A DNA stretch of 64,000 nt from Azospirillum oryzae (GCF_900177515.1 NZ_FXAK01000001.1:556001-620000), one strand, 5' to 3'; counted from the stretch's first letter, positions 18,498 to 26,305 are shown. Numbers and translations: made by a program. Notes: generated by a model not told the origin, from the sequence alone.

Positions 18498-19402
18498 CCG
18501 GTGTGGTCGCTTTGTTCACCGACGGGGCCGACTGGCATGCGGCGCGGCTGGAGCGGGCGATCACGCGCCGGGGAGTCGAATGCCGGCGCGTCCCGCTGAA
18601 CGGCTGCGGCTTCGCCGTAGGACGCACCGAGACGGGGCTTCTGCTGCCGGGCTTCGGCGATGCGCTGCCGTCCGGGGCCTTCGTGCGCGTGGTCGGGCAG
18701 GGCAGCTTCGAACAGGTGACCATGCGGCTGGGGGTGCTCCATGCGCTGGATCGTCTGGGAGTGCCGGTCTACAACGCGGCGGGCGCCATCGAACGCTGTG
18801 TGGACAAGAGCACCACCAGCTTCCTGTTGTCCCATGCCGGCCTGCCGACGCCGCTGTCCGTGGCCGTCCAGTCCGCCGAACTGGCACGCGCCGCGGTGGC
18901 GGACTCGCCGGATTGCGTGTTGAAGCCGCTGTTCGGCGCCCAGGGGCGCGGCCTGCGCCGCCTGTCGCGGCCGGACGAGGTGCCGGAGCCAGAAGCCGTC
19001 GCCGGCGTCTATTACCTGCAGCCCTTCGTGCCGCCTCACCGGGAGGGCGAATGGCGCGACTGCCGGGTCTTCGTGGTCGGCGGTGTTGCGGTGGCGGCGA
19101 TGATCCGCCATGGCCGCAGCTGGATCACCAATGTCCATCAGGGTGCCAGCTGCGAGGCGTTGATCCCCGAAGGCGCCGTCGCCGATCTGGCGGTGCGGGC
19201 CGCCGCCGCGGTCGGCGCGGACTATGCCGGCGTCGATCTCATTCCCGCCCCCGGCGACGAAAGCCGCTGGCTGGTGCTGGAGGTCAACTCGATGCCCGCA
19301 TGGCAGGGATTGCAGTCGGTCAGCAAGGTCGATATCGCCGATGCGCTTGCCGCCGATTTCCTTCGCCGGGTCGATGCCGGCGCGTCGGGAGGGCTGCGGT
19401 GA
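18494..19402 (+). CDS. RimK-type ATP-grasp ligase, MptN-like
   Basis: This 302-residue protein belongs to the RimK alpha-L-glutamate ligase group. Motifs are YNAAGAIERCVDKSTTSFLL, DCVLKPLFGAQGRGLRRL for ATP, WRDCRVFVVGGVAVAAMIR, WITNVHQGASC, and the metal end WLVLEVNSMPAWQGLQSV. In methanogens MptN adds glutamate to H4MPT to give tetrahydrosarcinapterin, and relatives occur in methylotroph H4MPT clusters. Whether this enzyme adds glutamate to a pterin cannot be told from sequence. It overlaps both neighbours by four bases (ATGA and GTGA), so the three genes are translationally coupled. Confidence 0.82.
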   Translation: MTGVVALFTDGADWHAARLERAITRRGVECRRVPLNGCGFAVGRTETGLLLPGFGDALPSGAFVRVVGQGSFEQVTMRLGVLHALDRLGVPVYNAAGAIERCVDKSTTSFLLSHAGLPTPLSVAVQSAELARAAVADSPDCVLKPLFGAQGRGLRRLSRPDEVPEPEAVAGVYYLQPFVPPHREGEWRDCRVFVVGGVAVAAMIRHGRSWITNVHQGASCEALIPEGAVADLAVRAAAAVGADYAGVDLIPAPGDESRWLVLEVNSMPAWQGLQSVSKVDIADALAADFLRRVDAGASGGLR

Positions 19403-20235
19403 CCGCACGCATGCTTCGGCTCTATCCCGGCAAACCGGAGGAGATCGCACTTCCCGGCACCTATCTCGCCCACCGCCTGCATGAGCGGGGAAGTGCCGCC
19501 GCCCCCTTCGTCTATGCCAGCTTCGTCGGCAGTCTCGACGGACGCATCGCGCTGCGCGATCCCGCGACCGGGGAAAGCCGGCTGCCGGCCGGGCTGGTCA
19601 GCGGCAACGACTTCCGCCTGTTCCTCGAACTTCAGGCGCAGGCGGATTGTCTCGTCACCCATGGCGGCTATCTGCGCGACCTCGCGGCTGGGCGGCTGGA
19701 TGATGTTCTGCAGGTCGGCACACAGGAGGCAACGCGGGAGCTTGCGCAATGGCGTGCCGACAACGGCCTTCCGCCGCAGCCGGCCGTGGTCGTCGCCAGC
19801 GCCAGCCTGGAATTCTCGATGCCGGACTCGCCGGCGCGCCATGGTCAGCGCGTGCTCATCGCAACCGGTGGCGGGGCGCCGCCCGACCGGGTCGCCCGCT
19901 GGCGCGCTGCCGGATACGAGGTGCTGATCGCAGGAACCGGAATGTCTGTGGAGGGTGGACCATTGGTCCGCGAACTGGGCAACATGGGCTTCCGCAGCCT
20001 CTATCTGCTGACCGGACCGCGGATGCTCGACACCATGGTGCGGGACAGACGGCTTTCGCGGCTGTATCTCACCACCGCGCATCGCCTGCTTGGTGGGGAG
20101 AGCTTTCACAGCATGCTGTCAGGCCCGGAATTGGGCGATGCCGGCCGGCTGCGGCTCTGCGCGCTGCATTATGATGCGAGCGCTCCTGACGGAACCGGGC
20201 AGTTCTTCGCCCATTTCGAGCCGCAGCCGGCCTGA
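19399..20235 (+). CDS. RibD C-terminal domain (dihydrofolate reductase fold) reductase
   Basis: This 278-residue protein matches the RibD C-terminal reductase family: PFVYASFVGSLDGRIALRD at the start of the fold, SGNDFRLFLELQAQADCLVT, VEGGPLVRELGNMGFRSLYL, and a final strand QFFAHFE. It lacks the zinc deaminase half of bifunctional RibD. In H4MPT clusters such NADPH-dependent reductases are candidates for reducing a pterin or ribityl intermediate, for example dihydromethanopterin; this is inference. The GTG start overlaps the upstream stop as GTGA; an ATG 12 bases on is possible. Most of the longer open frame upstream is a shadow of the ligase gene. It converges on pqqA. Confidence 0.82.
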   Translation: MTARMLRLYPGKPEEIALPGTYLAHRLHERGSAAAPFVYASFVGSLDGRIALRDPATGESRLPAGLVSGNDFRLFLELQAQADCLVTHGGYLRDLAAGRLDDVLQVGTQEATRELAQWRADNGLPPQPAVVVASASLEFSMPDSPARHGQRVLIATGGGAPPDRVARWRAAGYEVLIAGTGMSVEGGPLVRELGNMGFRSLYLLTGPRMLDTMVRDRRLSRLYLTTAHRLLGGESFHSMLSGPELGDAGRLRLCALHYDASAPDGTGQFFAHFEPQPA

Positions 20236-20303
20236 GTGGAAGATGCTGAGTGGAAAGCGTGGACGGATGTTTGAGGGAAGGGTCACCCTTGCCGTTCAAA
20301 TGC

Positions 20304-20320
20304 GCCGGTTACAAACCGGC
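20304..20320 (-). terminator. hairpin at the end of pqqA
   Basis: Seven-base arms GCCGGTT and AACCGGC enclose ACA and cover the last codons and stop of pqqA. A second small dyad, AAGGG/CCCTT, lies at 20278-20290. Neither has a run of T after it, so termination is uncertain. The first hairpin could instead protect the mRNA end or slow ribosomes. Confidence 0.3.
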
Positions 20321-20389
20321 ACAGGCGTAGGCGTTGATCTCGGTGCCGACCGAAATCTCGACAATCGTCGGCTTGCGCCAAGTCTTCAT
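20309..20389 (-). CDS. pqqA: PQQ precursor peptide PqqA
   Basis: This 26-codon gene encodes the ribosomally made precursor of pyrroloquinoline quinone. It reads MKTWRKPTIVEISVGTEINA then YACAGL. The glutamate (E17) and tyrosine (Y21) in EINAY have the invariant E-x3-Y spacing that PqqE cross-links to build PQQ, and the MKTWRKPTIVEI leader is typical of alphaproteobacterial PqqA. The ATG is preceded by GGAGG at 8 bases. No pqqB, C, D or E lies in this window, so the biosynthetic enzymes must be elsewhere. This copy sits with fae and near xoxF, the enzyme that needs PQQ. It is too short for most gene finders. Confidence 0.95.
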   Translation of the reverse strand: MKTWRKPTIVEISVGTEINAYACAGL

Positions 20390-20504
20390 GTCCGATTCCT
20401 CCGCTGGAATGGGCGATCAGGCAGGATTGCCGGGGAAGCCCATTAGGAAATTCTACCCGTGCCGCGCCGAAGCGACCATAACCCGAACGGATAGCGTCGT
20501 GATA

Positions 20505-20532
20505 ATTATGGCTAGTTCTTTGTGCGGCGCAA
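20505..20532 (-). promoter_or_regulatory. pqqA: putative pqqA promoter
   Basis: On the minus strand TTGCGC, a 16-base spacer and CATAAT form a plausible sigma-70 promoter, 116 bases before the pqqA ATG. The -10 and its flank (GCCATAAT) are identical to the one proposed upstream of fae. The region is notably AT-richer than the coding DNA around it. A long 5' leader is implied. Confidence 0.35.
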
Positions 20533-20653
20533 AAGGAATGCCGGAAGCGGTGTTTCTTAGAACTGGAATAATTCTACGCAATGGCTGCTGATTTGGCGCG
20601 GTATTGAAAGAAAGATTTATTTTCCTAAAAGTCTATCCAGCGTGCTGCGGATC

Positions 20654-20683
20654 GTCCGTAACGCTGCCTGCCACGTTACGGAC
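20654..20683. promoter_or_regulatory. perfect inverted repeat upstream of pqqA
   Basis: Ten-base arms GTCCGTAACG and CGTTACGGAC are perfect reverse complements with a ten-base centre. The pair lies about 120 bases upstream of the putative pqqA -35 and outside any gene. The half-site CGTTACGGAC reappears, with one or two changes, in a second inverted repeat at 29458-29483 before the mtdB operon. This suggests a shared regulator site; a weak terminator is the alternative. Confidence 0.45.
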
Positions 20684-20777
20684 TGTCAAATGCTTGGAAG
20701 GCTGAAGGTATTCCGTCCTTCCCCGTCGGTCGGTCGGGCGCCGCATCCACCCCGTTTTTCAGGTCGATCACGACGGA

Positions 20778-20814
20778 CAGCGGCCGGCGGTCGCGTCACG
20801 ACCGCCGGCCGCTG
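20778..20814 (-). terminator. strong hairpin downstream of fae
   Basis: Perfect 16-base GC-rich arms (CAGCGGCCGGCGGTCG and its complement) enclose a five-base loop, 33 bases after the fae stop. No T-tract follows in the fae direction. It is either an atypical intrinsic terminator or a structure that stabilises the abundant fae message. Confidence 0.6.
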
Positions 20815-20847
20815 CCGACATCCGGCAAGGCGGGGCATCGGCCCCGG

Positions 20848-21375
20848 TCAGGCGGCGAACGGATGCTTCGCCGAGTCCTTCTGGTTCTGCAGATCCTTGA
20901 GGGTCGGGTATCCCGACACCGCGCGTTCGATCGCTTCCTTGGTGGCCCGGTAGTTGTAATCCTGGATCTTGGCGTTGTCCTTGGCCTCCCAGTGGATGAA
21001 GACGCCGACGCAGATGAAGATGTTGTCGATTTCGTCCTGCGGGATGGTTCCTGCGGCGACGCAGTCGGCGACCGCCTTGGCGACGCCATGCTGGGCCGGG
21101 CCGAACATCTGCACAGCCTGCTCGGCACCCTTGATCGTCACCTTGTTGAACAGGATGGTCGAGGGCTTGCATTGCAGATTGGGGGCGATGACCGCCAGAA
21201 GGCTGGTGAAGCCGTCCTTGTTGTTGGTCAGCGCGTTGCAGAAGGCGGTCTCCGCGGCGCTGCCGCGCGGTCCCATGATCAGGTCGATATGGGCGACCTC
21301 ATTGCCGTCACCGACCAGCGATTCGCCCACCAGCACACGATTGATTTTCGGGGATGACCCCTGCCACATGCCCAT
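20848..21375 (-). CDS. fae: formaldehyde-activating enzyme
   Basis: This 175-residue cytoplasmic enzyme joins formaldehyde to H4MPT to make methylene-H4MPT. The N-terminal active region [20 protein letters not shown] includes the catalytic histidine H29, followed by [11 protein letters not shown]. Also present are [17 protein letters not shown], the family signature [14 protein letters not shown], and [15 protein letters not shown]. The length and sequence agree closely with the canonical Fae of Methylobacterium, not with the shorter Fae-like paralogues. The ATG at 21375 has GGGAGAAAG upstream. It is transcribed alone from a 314-base upstream region and is followed by a strong hairpin. Confidence 0.97.
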   Translation of the reverse strand: MGMWQGSSPKINRVLVGESLVGDGNEVAHIDLIMGPRGSAAETAFCNALTNNKDGFTSLLAVIAPNLQCKPSTILFNKVTIKGAEQAVQMFGPAQHGVAKAVADCVAAGTIPQDEIDNIFICVGVFIHWEAKDNAKIQDYNYRATKEAIERAVSGYPTLKDLQNQKDSAKHPFAA

Positions 21376-21504
21376 CGCCGCTTTCTCCCATGCATTTTGA
21401 AATCATTGGAGGACCGCCGCAGGTCATGCGGGGCACGCCGGTCGCGCCGATCCAGCATGACTGATCACTGGATACCTGCGGGCACGGCGTCGGTCACGGC
21501 AGCC

Positions 21505-21534
21505 ATTATGGCATCTTGTTTGTTTTGCCAACAA
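21505..21534 (-). promoter_or_regulatory. fae: putative fae promoter
   Basis: On the minus strand TTGTTG or TTGGCA pairs with CATAAT at spacings of 18 or 15 bases, about 130 bases before the fae ATG. GCCATAAT matches the proposed pqqA -10. This lies in an AT-rich patch (21500-21560). The remainder of the gap 21376-21689 shows no gene I can support. Confidence 0.35.
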
Positions 21535-21689
21535 ACTCTCAAAAGAGGTTCGGAGTAACTTGAAATCGCAGCCGCCGCCTTCCCGCTTCCCTGGTCCTGG
21601 CCGGGATGGCACGGCCTTTCGGACAGTGCTACCCCATCTTCGGTGGCAGCGGCCGCGATCATGTCATAAAGCCGGGCGAGAGGTGCCGG

Positions 21690-22082
21690 TTACTGCTTGT
21701 CCTTCTTGTCATCCGACTGGCCGGAGCCGCCCTGGGTGACCGAATGCCCGCCGATCGCACCCTGCCGTTCTTTTTGCAGAGAGTCTTTGGGAAGCTGTCC
21801 GGTGGGCGACGTGGCACCCTCGGTTGAGGAGCCGGAACTGCCCTGCGGAACCGGCGCACCACCGATAGCTCCATTGCGCTCGGCGGGAAGCGAGTTGGGC
21901 GGCAGCTGTCCGGTGCTGTCGGACGAATTGGTACCGGTCGCGCTGTTGCCGGTCGCAGTGCTGCCTGTCGAACTGTTCCCTGACGACTGGGCGGAGGCCG
22001 GCAGCGCGGCGATGGCGATGCCGACGGCAAGGCCGGCGGCGCATGCAAGGCTGTTCAGGGGCAGTGTCTTGAAGGATTTCAT
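21690..22082 (-). CDS. small secreted Ser/Thr/Gly-rich protein with an internal duplication
   Basis: This 130-residue protein has a signal peptide (about residues 1-31, ending ASAQSS). The mature part is low-complexity (SSGNSSTGSTATGNSATG) and then carries two copies of a 25-residue unit with shape TGQLP-x2-SL-x2-ER-x-GAIGG. The tail is lysine/aspartate-rich (SDDKKDKQ). I recognise no enzyme domain; it looks intrinsically disordered and periplasmic or extracellular. The ATG at 22082 is chosen because the signal peptide starts there. It lies 37 bases after the next small gene, with which it is probably co-transcribed. Confidence 0.65.
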   Translation of the reverse strand: MKSFKTLPLNSLACAAGLAVGIAIAALPASAQSSGNSSTGSTATGNSATGTNSSDSTGQLPPNSLPAERNGAIGGAPVPQGSSGSSTEGATSPTGQLPKDSLQKERQGAIGGHSVTQGGSGQSDDKKDKQ

Positions 22083-22119
22083 CGCATGTCTCCGGAAATG
22101 GACAATCGTGGCAAGGAGG

Positions 22120-22299
22120 TCATGACCGCTTGGTTGTGCCGCGCGCGGCATCCGGCGGCCGGTCGGCCCTGTCCTTGCCGCTCTCATCGCCCATATGCGA
22201 TACGGTGTCTTTGCCCTCGTCCTTCTCGAACTCGGCCTTGTCGTTCAGAACACTCTTCTTGCCGGGCGTCGGCGGCTGTTCTTCTGGATGCTTCTCCAT
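22120..22299 (-). CDS. small hydrophilic hypothetical protein
   Basis: This 59-residue protein starts MEKHPEEQPPTPGKKSVLND and is almost entirely charged (Asp, Glu, Lys, Arg), without signal peptide or hydrophobic segment. Its main support is a strong GGGAGGTGAAATC ribosome site directly before the ATG at 22299. No family is recognised. It may be a stress-type disordered protein. A hairpin lies just upstream, separating it from the quinoprotein genes. Confidence 0.55.
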   Translation of the reverse strand: MEKHPEEQPPTPGKKSVLNDKAEFEKDEGKDTVSHMGDESGKDRADRPPDAARGTTKRS

Positions 22300-22312
22300 G
22301 ATTTCACCTCCC

Positions 22313-22358
22313 AAGAGGCCGGGCCGCCGTCGACGGTCGCCGACGCACCCGGCCTCTT
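22313..22358 (-). terminator. hairpin after the fhc/quinoprotein operon
   Basis: Perfect 11-base arms AAGAGGCCGGG and CCCGGCCTCTT enclose 24 bases that contain a smaller dyad (CCGTCGACGG). It lies 59 bases past the beta-propeller stop and just before the ribosome site of the 59-residue gene. It probably ends or attenuates the long fhc operon, though a clear T-tract is missing. Confidence 0.5.
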
Positions 22359-22416
22359 GCCTCAACCGGCAGGTCCGGCCGTGGGTTCCGTCATGCTCCG
22401 CATCGCCTGGGCCGCC

Positions 22417-23391
22417 TCAAGGCTTGACGACGATTCCCCATGGTGCGCCGCCGACCGGGATGCTCTTGATCACCTTGTTGCGCTCCAGGTCGATCACCGA
22501 CAGATCGTTGCTGATGCCGTTGGTGGTGTAGAGCCGTTTCTCGTCGGGCGAGAAGGCGAGGTTCCAGACGCGCTGTCCGACAAGGAAATAGCGTTTCACC
22601 TCGAAGCTGTCGGTGTCGATCTCTGCGATCCGGTTGGCCGGTCCCAGCGCCACAAAGGCCCGTTTTCCGTCCTTGGTCATCTGGATGCCGACGGCCTGGA
22701 TGGCTTCGCGCCGGACGCCTCTCACCTCGAACCTGATCTTCTTGATGACCTTGAGCGCCGCCGGATCGATCACGCTGACTGTGCCGCCGATCTCGCTCGA
22801 CACCCAGACCTGTTTGCCGTCGTCGGTGAAGCGGGCGACGCGCGGACGGCTGTCCACCAGCACATTGCCGATGACGGTGTGTTTCTCCGTGTCGATGAAA
22901 TGCGCCATGTTGGTGGTTTCGGAGGTGTTGACCAGGATCTTGCCGTCCGGGCTGATTCCCATTCCCTCCGGCTCGACGCCGACCTGGATGTTGCCGATCG
23001 CCTTGCGGTCGGCGACGTCGATGACCGTCACCATGTTGTCGTTCTCGTTGGCGACATAGAGCTTCCTGCCGTCCGGAGACAGCACGAACAACTCCGGATC
23101 GGGGCCGGAGGGTAGGGTGTGGACGACCTTGCCGCTGGCGATGTCCACCACGTCGATGCGGTTGTCGTCGCCGACGCAGACATAGAGCTGCGTTCCGTCG
23201 GCGCTCAGCGTGATGCCGCGCGGCCGGCGGCCGACCTTGATCTTGTTCTTGATCTGCAGGCTGTCGCCGTCGACCACGGCGATCTGGTTGTCTTTTTCGT
23301 TGGACACGAAGATGGTTTCGGCAAACACGGGCTCGGCCAACAGGACCGGACCGGCGAGAAGCAGCATGGTGCAGGACATCAGGAATCGCAT
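22417..23391 (-). CDS. PQQ-dependent catabolism-associated beta-propeller protein
   Basis: This 324-residue periplasmic protein has a signal peptide (about 1-24, ending VFA-ETIF) and seven YVTN/NHL-like propeller repeats. Typical repeat cores are TIFVSNEKDNQIAVVDGDSL, RPRGITLSADGTQLYV, KLYVANENDNMVTVIDVADR and RLYTTNGISNDLSVIDLERN. This matches the propeller family named for its association with PQQ-linked oxidation of alcohols; it carries no PQQ-binding tryptophan pattern and its role is unknown. The ATG at 23391 is where the signal peptide begins. It follows the binding-protein gene after 13 bases at the end of the fhc operon. Confidence 0.85.
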   Translation of the reverse strand: MRFLMSCTMLLLAGPVLLAEPVFAETIFVSNEKDNQIAVVDGDSLQIKNKIKVGRRPRGITLSADGTQLYVCVGDDNRIDVVDIASGKVVHTLPSGPDPELFVLSPDGRKLYVANENDNMVTVIDVADRKAIGNIQVGVEPEGMGISPDGKILVNTSETTNMAHFIDTEKHTVIGNVLVDSRPRVARFTDDGKQVWVSSEIGGTVSVIDPAALKVIKKIRFEVRGVRREAIQAVGIQMTKDGKRAFVALGPANRIAEIDTDSFEVKRYFLVGQRVWNLAFSPDEKRLYTTNGISNDLSVIDLERNKVIKSIPVGGAPWGIVVKP

Positions 23392-23404
23392 GGTGTGGTC
23401 CGCC

Positions 23405-24667
23405 CTATCGGTTGAGACGGCATTTGCTTTCCGGCGCATCGTCGCCGAGCGTGTCGAGAGGTGTCACCGGGTGCAGGAATCCCTCCTGTGGTGACACTGA
23501 AACCAGCATCCTTGGCCCGGCGATCAGGATGGGTTGGCGCATCTGCCCGTTCCAGGCGCGGAAGGACAGCGCTTCGCCCTTGAAGCCGGCCAGTTCGAAA
23601 TCGGGGCTGTGCAAGTAGGCGGTCAGGTCGTCGAAGCTGGTGGCGTTGGTGCGGGCCGCGGCCTCCCCGATGCTGCGCACGGCAAGCCAGGCGGCATAGT
23701 CGCGCGGAGTCATCCAGCGGCCGGCCAGCTTCTCGAACCGGCTTTGCAGTTGGGTGCCGCCCCACTGCTCGTTCACCCGCGACCACGCGGTGGAGGTCAG
23801 CCCCTGGGTGCCGGCGACCGGTCGGGGATACCAGGTGCGGCCATCGAGATAGTCGCCGAAATCGCCGGCTTCGTCGGCGACGATCAGCACGTCATAATCC
23901 GGCCCCTGGGTCGCGAGCGGGATGTCCGACTGGATGGTGGTGACGCCGGTGTCGGTGCGCCGGTTTCCGGTGTCGAAAGTCCAGGACTTCTCGTCGACGA
24001 TCCGGCCGCCGAAGCGCTTGGCCGCGCGACGGACGGCCTCGGCATAGAGCGCATCGCCGGGATCGCGGCCGACCAGCAGGCTCCACCGCGTCCATTTCTT
24101 CCAGGCGAGATACTGTGCCAGCGCATCGGCCAGCATGCGCCGGCTGGGGGCGGTGTGAAGGATGTTGGCCCGGCACTGTTCGTTGCGCAGCGCGTCGTCG
24201 GTGGCGCGCGCGTTGAACAGCAGCATGGACTTGGCTTCCGGCCGGTCGGCGGCGGCGAGCAGCGCGTCGGCCGGCAGGTCGGCAACCACGAACCGCACCC
24301 CCTCTTCGGCCAGCGCCTTCACGCCGGCGGAGATGTCGCCGTCCTGCGGCAGGGCCTGTTCCACCAGCCGGTAGCTCTGGTTGAGGAACTGGCCCGTGGT
24401 GTTGTTGTCGGCTAGTGCCAGCCGGGCGCCCTGAAGCCCCTCGTCGGTCGCGACCGGCTCCAGGAAACTCAGCGGCGTGCGCGGGTCCTCCTGGCGGGCG
24501 AGATAGCCGATCAGCATCACTTTGGCGCCGCCGTCCTGCGGACCGGTCCCCTGGGCAGTGGCTGGTGCCGCAAGGGCCGTCAACCCGATGACCGGCAGGA
24601 CCAAAGCCGCAAGGCGGCGCCTCCATAAGTCGGTTCTTCGTTCAGACCATCGCCAGAATCTCACCAT
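23405..24667 (-). CDS. ABC transporter substrate-binding protein, quinoprotein-associated (branched-chain type)
   Basis: This 420-residue exported protein has a signal peptide (about residues 1-38, ending ATAQGTG) followed by a type I periplasmic-binding fold: KVMLIGYLARQEDPRTPLSFLEP, a central VRFVVADLPADALLAA, and DYDVLIVADEAGDFGDYL. It belongs to the group of LivK-like proteins that accompany PQQ-dependent dehydrogenases; the ligand is unknown. It may serve the ABC pair at 15619-17219, although that pair looks like an exporter. The ATG at 24667 overlaps the end of fhcC by 26 bases, joining quinoprotein accessory genes to the fhc operon. Confidence 0.83.
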   Translation of the reverse strand: MVRFWRWSERRTDLWRRRLAALVLPVIGLTALAAPATAQGTGPQDGGAKVMLIGYLARQEDPRTPLSFLEPVATDEGLQGARLALADNNTTGQFLNQSYRLVEQALPQDGDISAGVKALAEEGVRFVVADLPADALLAAADRPEAKSMLLFNARATDDALRNEQCRANILHTAPSRRMLADALAQYLAWKKWTRWSLLVGRDPGDALYAEAVRRAAKRFGGRIVDEKSWTFDTGNRRTDTGVTTIQSDIPLATQGPDYDVLIVADEAGDFGDYLDGRTWYPRPVAGTQGLTSTAWSRVNEQWGGTQLQSRFEKLAGRWMTPRDYAAWLAVRSIGEAAARTNATSFDDLTAYLHSPDFELAGFKGEALSFRAWNGQMRQPILIAGPRMLVSVSPQEGFLHPVTPLDTLGDDAPESKCRLNR

Positions 24668-25397
24668 GCCCTCCTTCCGCAAGGTCGCCGATGAACCGAT
24701 GGGCGCGGGTGGTGCCCGCACGTTCGAACCAGCTTCCGGTCCCCTCCAATCCGCGCCGCAGCAGATGCAGGAACAGCCAGTCACGCGTGCCGCCATCGGC
24801 AAACCCGTCGGGCACCGCATCCTGCCGCCGGCCCATCAGCAGCGTGCCGCGGCGCATACCGAAGCCCGGATGCGGACCGCATCCCCCGCCGGCTGCCAGC
24901 GTCCCGGCGATCATGAAACCGGCGGCATAGACACCGACCATGCCGTCGACGAGGACGATCCCCCGCCGCATCCGCTCGGCAACGCGGTCCCCGGCACTGC
25001 CGCCGACGCTGATCAGCCCGCCCCGCATCCCCAGCGGCAGGCCGGGCAGGGCGCCTCCCAGCGCGTCGCCGGCATTGCCCGTGATGCGCAGAAGGCCGCC
25101 GCTCATTCCGGCTCCGGCGTGACTGCCGACGTCTCCCTCCACCAGGATGCGGCCGGACGCCATGCCGGCGCCGATGCGGTGCAGGACGGCCTCCCCCGGC
25201 CGGATGAGCATTGCTTCAGCCGCGTCGCCAGTCGAAAGCTCGAACATCTCGCCGACCGTCGTCACCCCCCCGCCGCAGGGAAGCGGCAGCCCGGCAATGT
25301 CCTCCGCCGTCTGGCCGGCCAGCCGGTCCGGCAGCAGGGATGACATGTCCACGATTGTCCCGGCATCGCCGCGGAAGGTCAGGGTCAGACCGCTCAT
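24642..25397 (-). CDS. fhcC: formyltransferase/hydrolase complex subunit C
   Basis: This 251-residue subunit resembles FmdC/FwdC and the glutamate-synthase alpha-like beta-helix. Repeated glycine-rich turns follow one another (GRILVEGDVGSHAGAGMSGG, LLRITGNAGDALGG, RGIVLVDGMVGVYAAGFMIAG). In methylotrophs FhcC is part of the complex that converts formyl-H4MPT to formate through methylofuran. The ATG at 25397 overlaps the fhcD stop by four bases. Gene order fhcB-A-D-C matches other methylotrophs. Confidence 0.93.
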   Translation of the reverse strand: MSGLTLTFRGDAGTIVDMSSLLPDRLAGQTAEDIAGLPLPCGGGVTTVGEMFELSTGDAAEAMLIRPGEAVLHRIGAGMASGRILVEGDVGSHAGAGMSGGLLRITGNAGDALGGALPGLPLGMRGGLISVGGSAGDRVAERMRRGIVLVDGMVGVYAAGFMIAGTLAAGGGCGPHPGFGMRRGTLLMGRRQDAVPDGFADGGTRDWLFLHLLRRGLEGTGSWFERAGTTRAHRFIGDLAEGGHGEILAMV

Positions 25398-26305
25398 GCC
25401 ATCACCTCGTGGAGGTGGAAGTGGTGCGGCCCGAGTTTTCCGCCGTAATTGCCGGCGGTGATCGCCAGTACGCCGGCCGCCGGGCCGCCGGCTGCGGCTG
25501 CTGCGATGCCGGCCCGCATGCCGGTGCGGATCGCGGCCTCGTCGGTGCCGTCCAGCACCAGTTCCAGCACCGCCTCGACATCCGGGGACAGCAGCGTTTC
25601 CGGTTCGACCGCCCGCAGGGTCGGGCAGAAGCGCGTGTTGGTGGAGGCGATCAGCGCCTTGTATTTCGACCCGACCTTCGATCCTGAGCGTACCACGCCG
25701 CCGGGAAAGGGCAGGATGATGCCCGGCAGCGGCCGGATCGCCGCGACCGCCGCCTCCGCCGCGGCGAGGCACTGGCGGTGGCTGGCGGCCAGGATCAGGA
25801 AGTTGCCGCCGCCGATCCCCTTGGCCACGGCGACGCTGTCCTCGCAGACGAACTCCCCGTCCATCACCGGCAGGCGCCAGAATCGGCGATCGCCGAACTT
25901 CTTGGAGATCTGGTGCCCGTCGCCGAAGTAGCGCAGTCCATTGCCGAGCGGGATGCGCTTGGCCCCCTGGAGAAGCCCGGCATAGCAGGCCGACCCCGGC
26001 GAGGTCATGATGCATTGCCCGACACGGTTGACCACCAGCTTGGCGAGGTCGCCGCTGGACATGCCGAAGATCATCACCGCCGCACCCGGCCGGCTGTCCG
26101 GCGTCTCCTCCGGCGTCAGCAGGCGCTCCACCGCCGCCTCGCAACCGCAGCCGATGACGGAGGTGGCGAATCCGGTCAGGCTGGACGTCGCCGCATCCAC
26201 CCAGGCGGGCGTATCGGCGGTGATGACCAGCCGCGTGTAGGTCATCGGAAACGCTTCTGCAAACGTGTCCTCGATGCGCACGCCGTTGATCCGCATCTCC
26301 GCCAT
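25394..26305 (-). CDS. fhcD: formylmethanofuran:H4MPT formyltransferase, Fhc subunit D
   Basis: This 303-residue Ftr homologue moves the formyl group between H4MPT and the furan cofactor bound in the Fhc complex. Family features are MRINGVRIEDTFAEAFPMTYTRLVITA, GFATSVIGCGCEA, RPGAAVMIFGMS, CIMTSPGSACYAGL and the C-terminal AGNYGGKLGPHHFHLHEV. The start is the ATG at 26305, whose A is the last base of the fhcA stop codon (TGATG); a GTG three bases earlier is less likely. Tight packing with fhcA and fhcC argues for balanced co-translation. Confidence 0.95.
   Translation of the reverse strand: MAEMRINGVRIEDTFAEAFPMTYTRLVITADTPAWVDAATSSLTGFATSVIGCGCEAAVERLLTPEETPDSRPGAAVMIFGMSSGDLAKLVVNRVGQCIMTSPGSACYAGLLQGAKRIPLGNGLRYFGDGHQISKKFGDRRFWRLPVMDGEFVCEDSVAVAKGIGGGNFLILAASHRQCLAAAEAAVAAIRPLPGIILPFPGGVVRSGSKVGSKYKALIASTNTRFCPTLRAVEPETLLSPDVEAVLELVLDGTDEAAIRTGMRAGIAAAAAGGPAAGVLAITAGNYGGKLGPHHFHLHEVMA

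Noticed and set aside
18403..19398. Upstream extension of the RibD-like frame to 610 codons
   Set aside because: The extension lies on top of the RimK-type ligase in another frame and is low-complexity. The GTGA junction at 19399 is the natural start.
20641..20830. Possible CRISPR or tandem repeat array near fae
   Set aside because: The repeats are two separate inverted pairs of different sequence, with no regular spacer units.
21424..21612. 62-codon minus-strand frame upstream of fae
   Set aside because: It has no ribosome site, Arg/Cys-rich shadow-like composition, and overlaps the AT-rich putative fae promoter.
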